Source of the DNA: JAHFUI01 sp041485905
GTDB lineage: Bacteria > Acidobacteriota > Vicinamibacteria > Vicinamibacterales > CAVVIG01
Length of the DNA: 6,314 bases
NCBI GenBank assembly: GCA_041485905.1
Contig: JBGPKK010000241.1
Coordinates: forward strand, 1-6,314
Reading direction: 5' to 3'
Shown here: piece by piece, positions 5,749 to 6,314 of the stretch
Numbering within the stretch: position 1 is the first letter of the stretch
Layout: every line of letters begins with the position of its first letter
Notes under the pieces: generated by a model
Database searches by the model: none
What the model saw: only the letters and a program-made list of their open reading frames with translations
What the model was told of the DNA's origin: nothing
Program-made: the position numbers and the translations under genes

Positions 5749-6314
5749 CGACCGAACCAGCCGCAACCCGGTCCGCCGCCGGGGACGTCCTGCCAAAGCC
5801 GGACGCCACAACGGGTGTGCACGTCGGCCGCGACCACGATCTGCGGTTGCTCCACGAAATGCTCCGCATCCGGCGCTTCGAGGAGAAGTGTGCAGAACTG
5901 TATAGCGTCGGCAAGATCCGCGGCTTCCTGCATCTATATATAGGCGAGGAAGCGGTCGCCGTTGGCGCCATGCAGGCTCTCGGCCGAGATGACGCCGTGG
6001 TCGCAACGTACCGCGACCACGGCCATGCCCTGGCGAGGGGAGTTCCTGCGGATCGGCTCATGGCCGAGATGTACGGCAAACGCGAGGGTTGCAGTCGAGG
6101 CCGCGGCGGGTCGATGCACGTCTTCGACGCGCACACCCGCTTCTACGGCGGCAACGCCATCGTCGGCGGGGGCCTCCCGATCGCTGTTGGCCTGGCACTC
6201 GCCGACAAGATGCAGCGGCAGCCCCGTGCCACGGCGTGCTTCTTCGGGGACGGTGCGGTCGCCGAAGGCGAGTTTCACGAATCGCTGAATCTGGCCGCGC
6301 TCTGGAAACTGCCC
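5745..6314 (+). CDS. pdhA: Pyruvate dehydrogenase E1 component, alpha subunit (3' end beyond window)
   Basis: The first 190 residues of a thiamine-diphosphate-dependent 2-oxoacid dehydrogenase E1 alpha chain, which decarboxylates the oxoacid and passes the acyl group to E2 lipoate. After a low-complexity lead of about 30 residues come LLHEMLRIRRFEEKCAELY (35-53), FLHLYIGEEAVAVGA (61-75), YRDHGHALARG (89-99), GGSMHVFD (121-128) and the ThDP/Mg motif GDGAVAEGEFHESLN (168-182) with its closing Asn182. The motifs fit PdhA of the two-chain (alpha2beta2) class; branched-chain oxoacid or acetoin dehydrogenase alpha chains are close alternatives. The ATG overlaps the ligase stop as ATGA, with GGAGG (5736-5740) inside the ligase gene, so the two are probably translationally coupled. 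The beta chain and E2 are expected just past the window. The frame is open at 6314. Confidence 0.9.
   Translation, partial: MTTEPAATRSAAGDVLPKPDATTGVHVGRDHDLRLLHEMLRIRRFEEKCAELYSVGKIRGFLHLYIGEEAVAVGAMQALGRDDAVVATYRDHGHALARGVPADRLMAEMYGKREGCSRGRGGSMHVFDAHTRFYGGNAIVGGGLPIAVGLALADKMQRQPRATACFFGDGAVAEGEFHESLNLAALWKLP

Noticed and set aside
5935..5942. TATATATA as a possible promoter -10 element
   Set aside because: It is inside the conserved LHLYIGEE coding segment of pdhA. The CTA-TAT-ATA codons look unusual for this GC-rich gene, but no promoter context or start follows.

Overview
The window is GC-rich, gene-dense bacterial DNA without any mobile element, RNA gene or CRISPR array that I can see. 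Gene types and protein style (short AcsA-type acetate-CoA ligase directly followed by PDH E1-alpha, a HAD/HerA-like ATPase fusion with a DUF5752-like tail, a UspA/glucosidase neighbourhood) suggest an environmental bacterium, perhaps Acidobacteriota (Vicinamibacteria-like) or a similar soil or groundwater lineage. That assignment is an inference from gene style, not a measurement.

Left half (1-1797, all minus strand, transcribed right to left): an intact YbaK/ProX-type aminoacyl-tRNA deacylase (1288-1797), a 23-codon stub starting like a DUF2892/YgaP membrane protein (1216-1287), an intact dienelactone-hydrolase-type alpha/beta hydrolase (465-1166), then a broken universal stress protein (136-425) that is frameshifted and cut off, running at its broken end directly into the conserved N-terminal part of an MGH1-type (GH63-like) glucosidase that leaves the window at base 1. 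Each gene or remnant except the glucosidase has a good Shine-Dalgarno sequence and the gaps are short, so this was probably one operon.

Middle (1798-1975): a divergent intergenic region with several inverted repeats, the best candidate for control of both directions.

Right half (1976-6314, plus strand): a 580-residue fusion of a HAD-IIB phosphatase with a P-loop HerA/DUF87-like ATPase and a DUF5752-like tail; a 49-codon stub beginning with the ATP-binding signature of 6-phosphofructokinase; a short segment of unknown origin with a hairpin; an intact AcsA-type acetate-CoA ligase (3958-5748); and the first 190 codons of pyruvate dehydrogenase E1-alpha, which overlaps the ligase by 4 bases and runs off the window. 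The last two genes both feed acetyl-CoA, one from acetate and one from pyruvate.

The most striking theme is gene decay: four genes (Usp, glucosidase, DUF2892-like, PFK) survive only as fragments between intact genes. Three keep a ribosome-binding site and N-terminus; the fourth (glucosidase) keeps an internal conserved block but has lost its start. This fits a stress/fermentative carbon-metabolism cluster eroded by deletions, although assembly error cannot be excluded from sequence alone.
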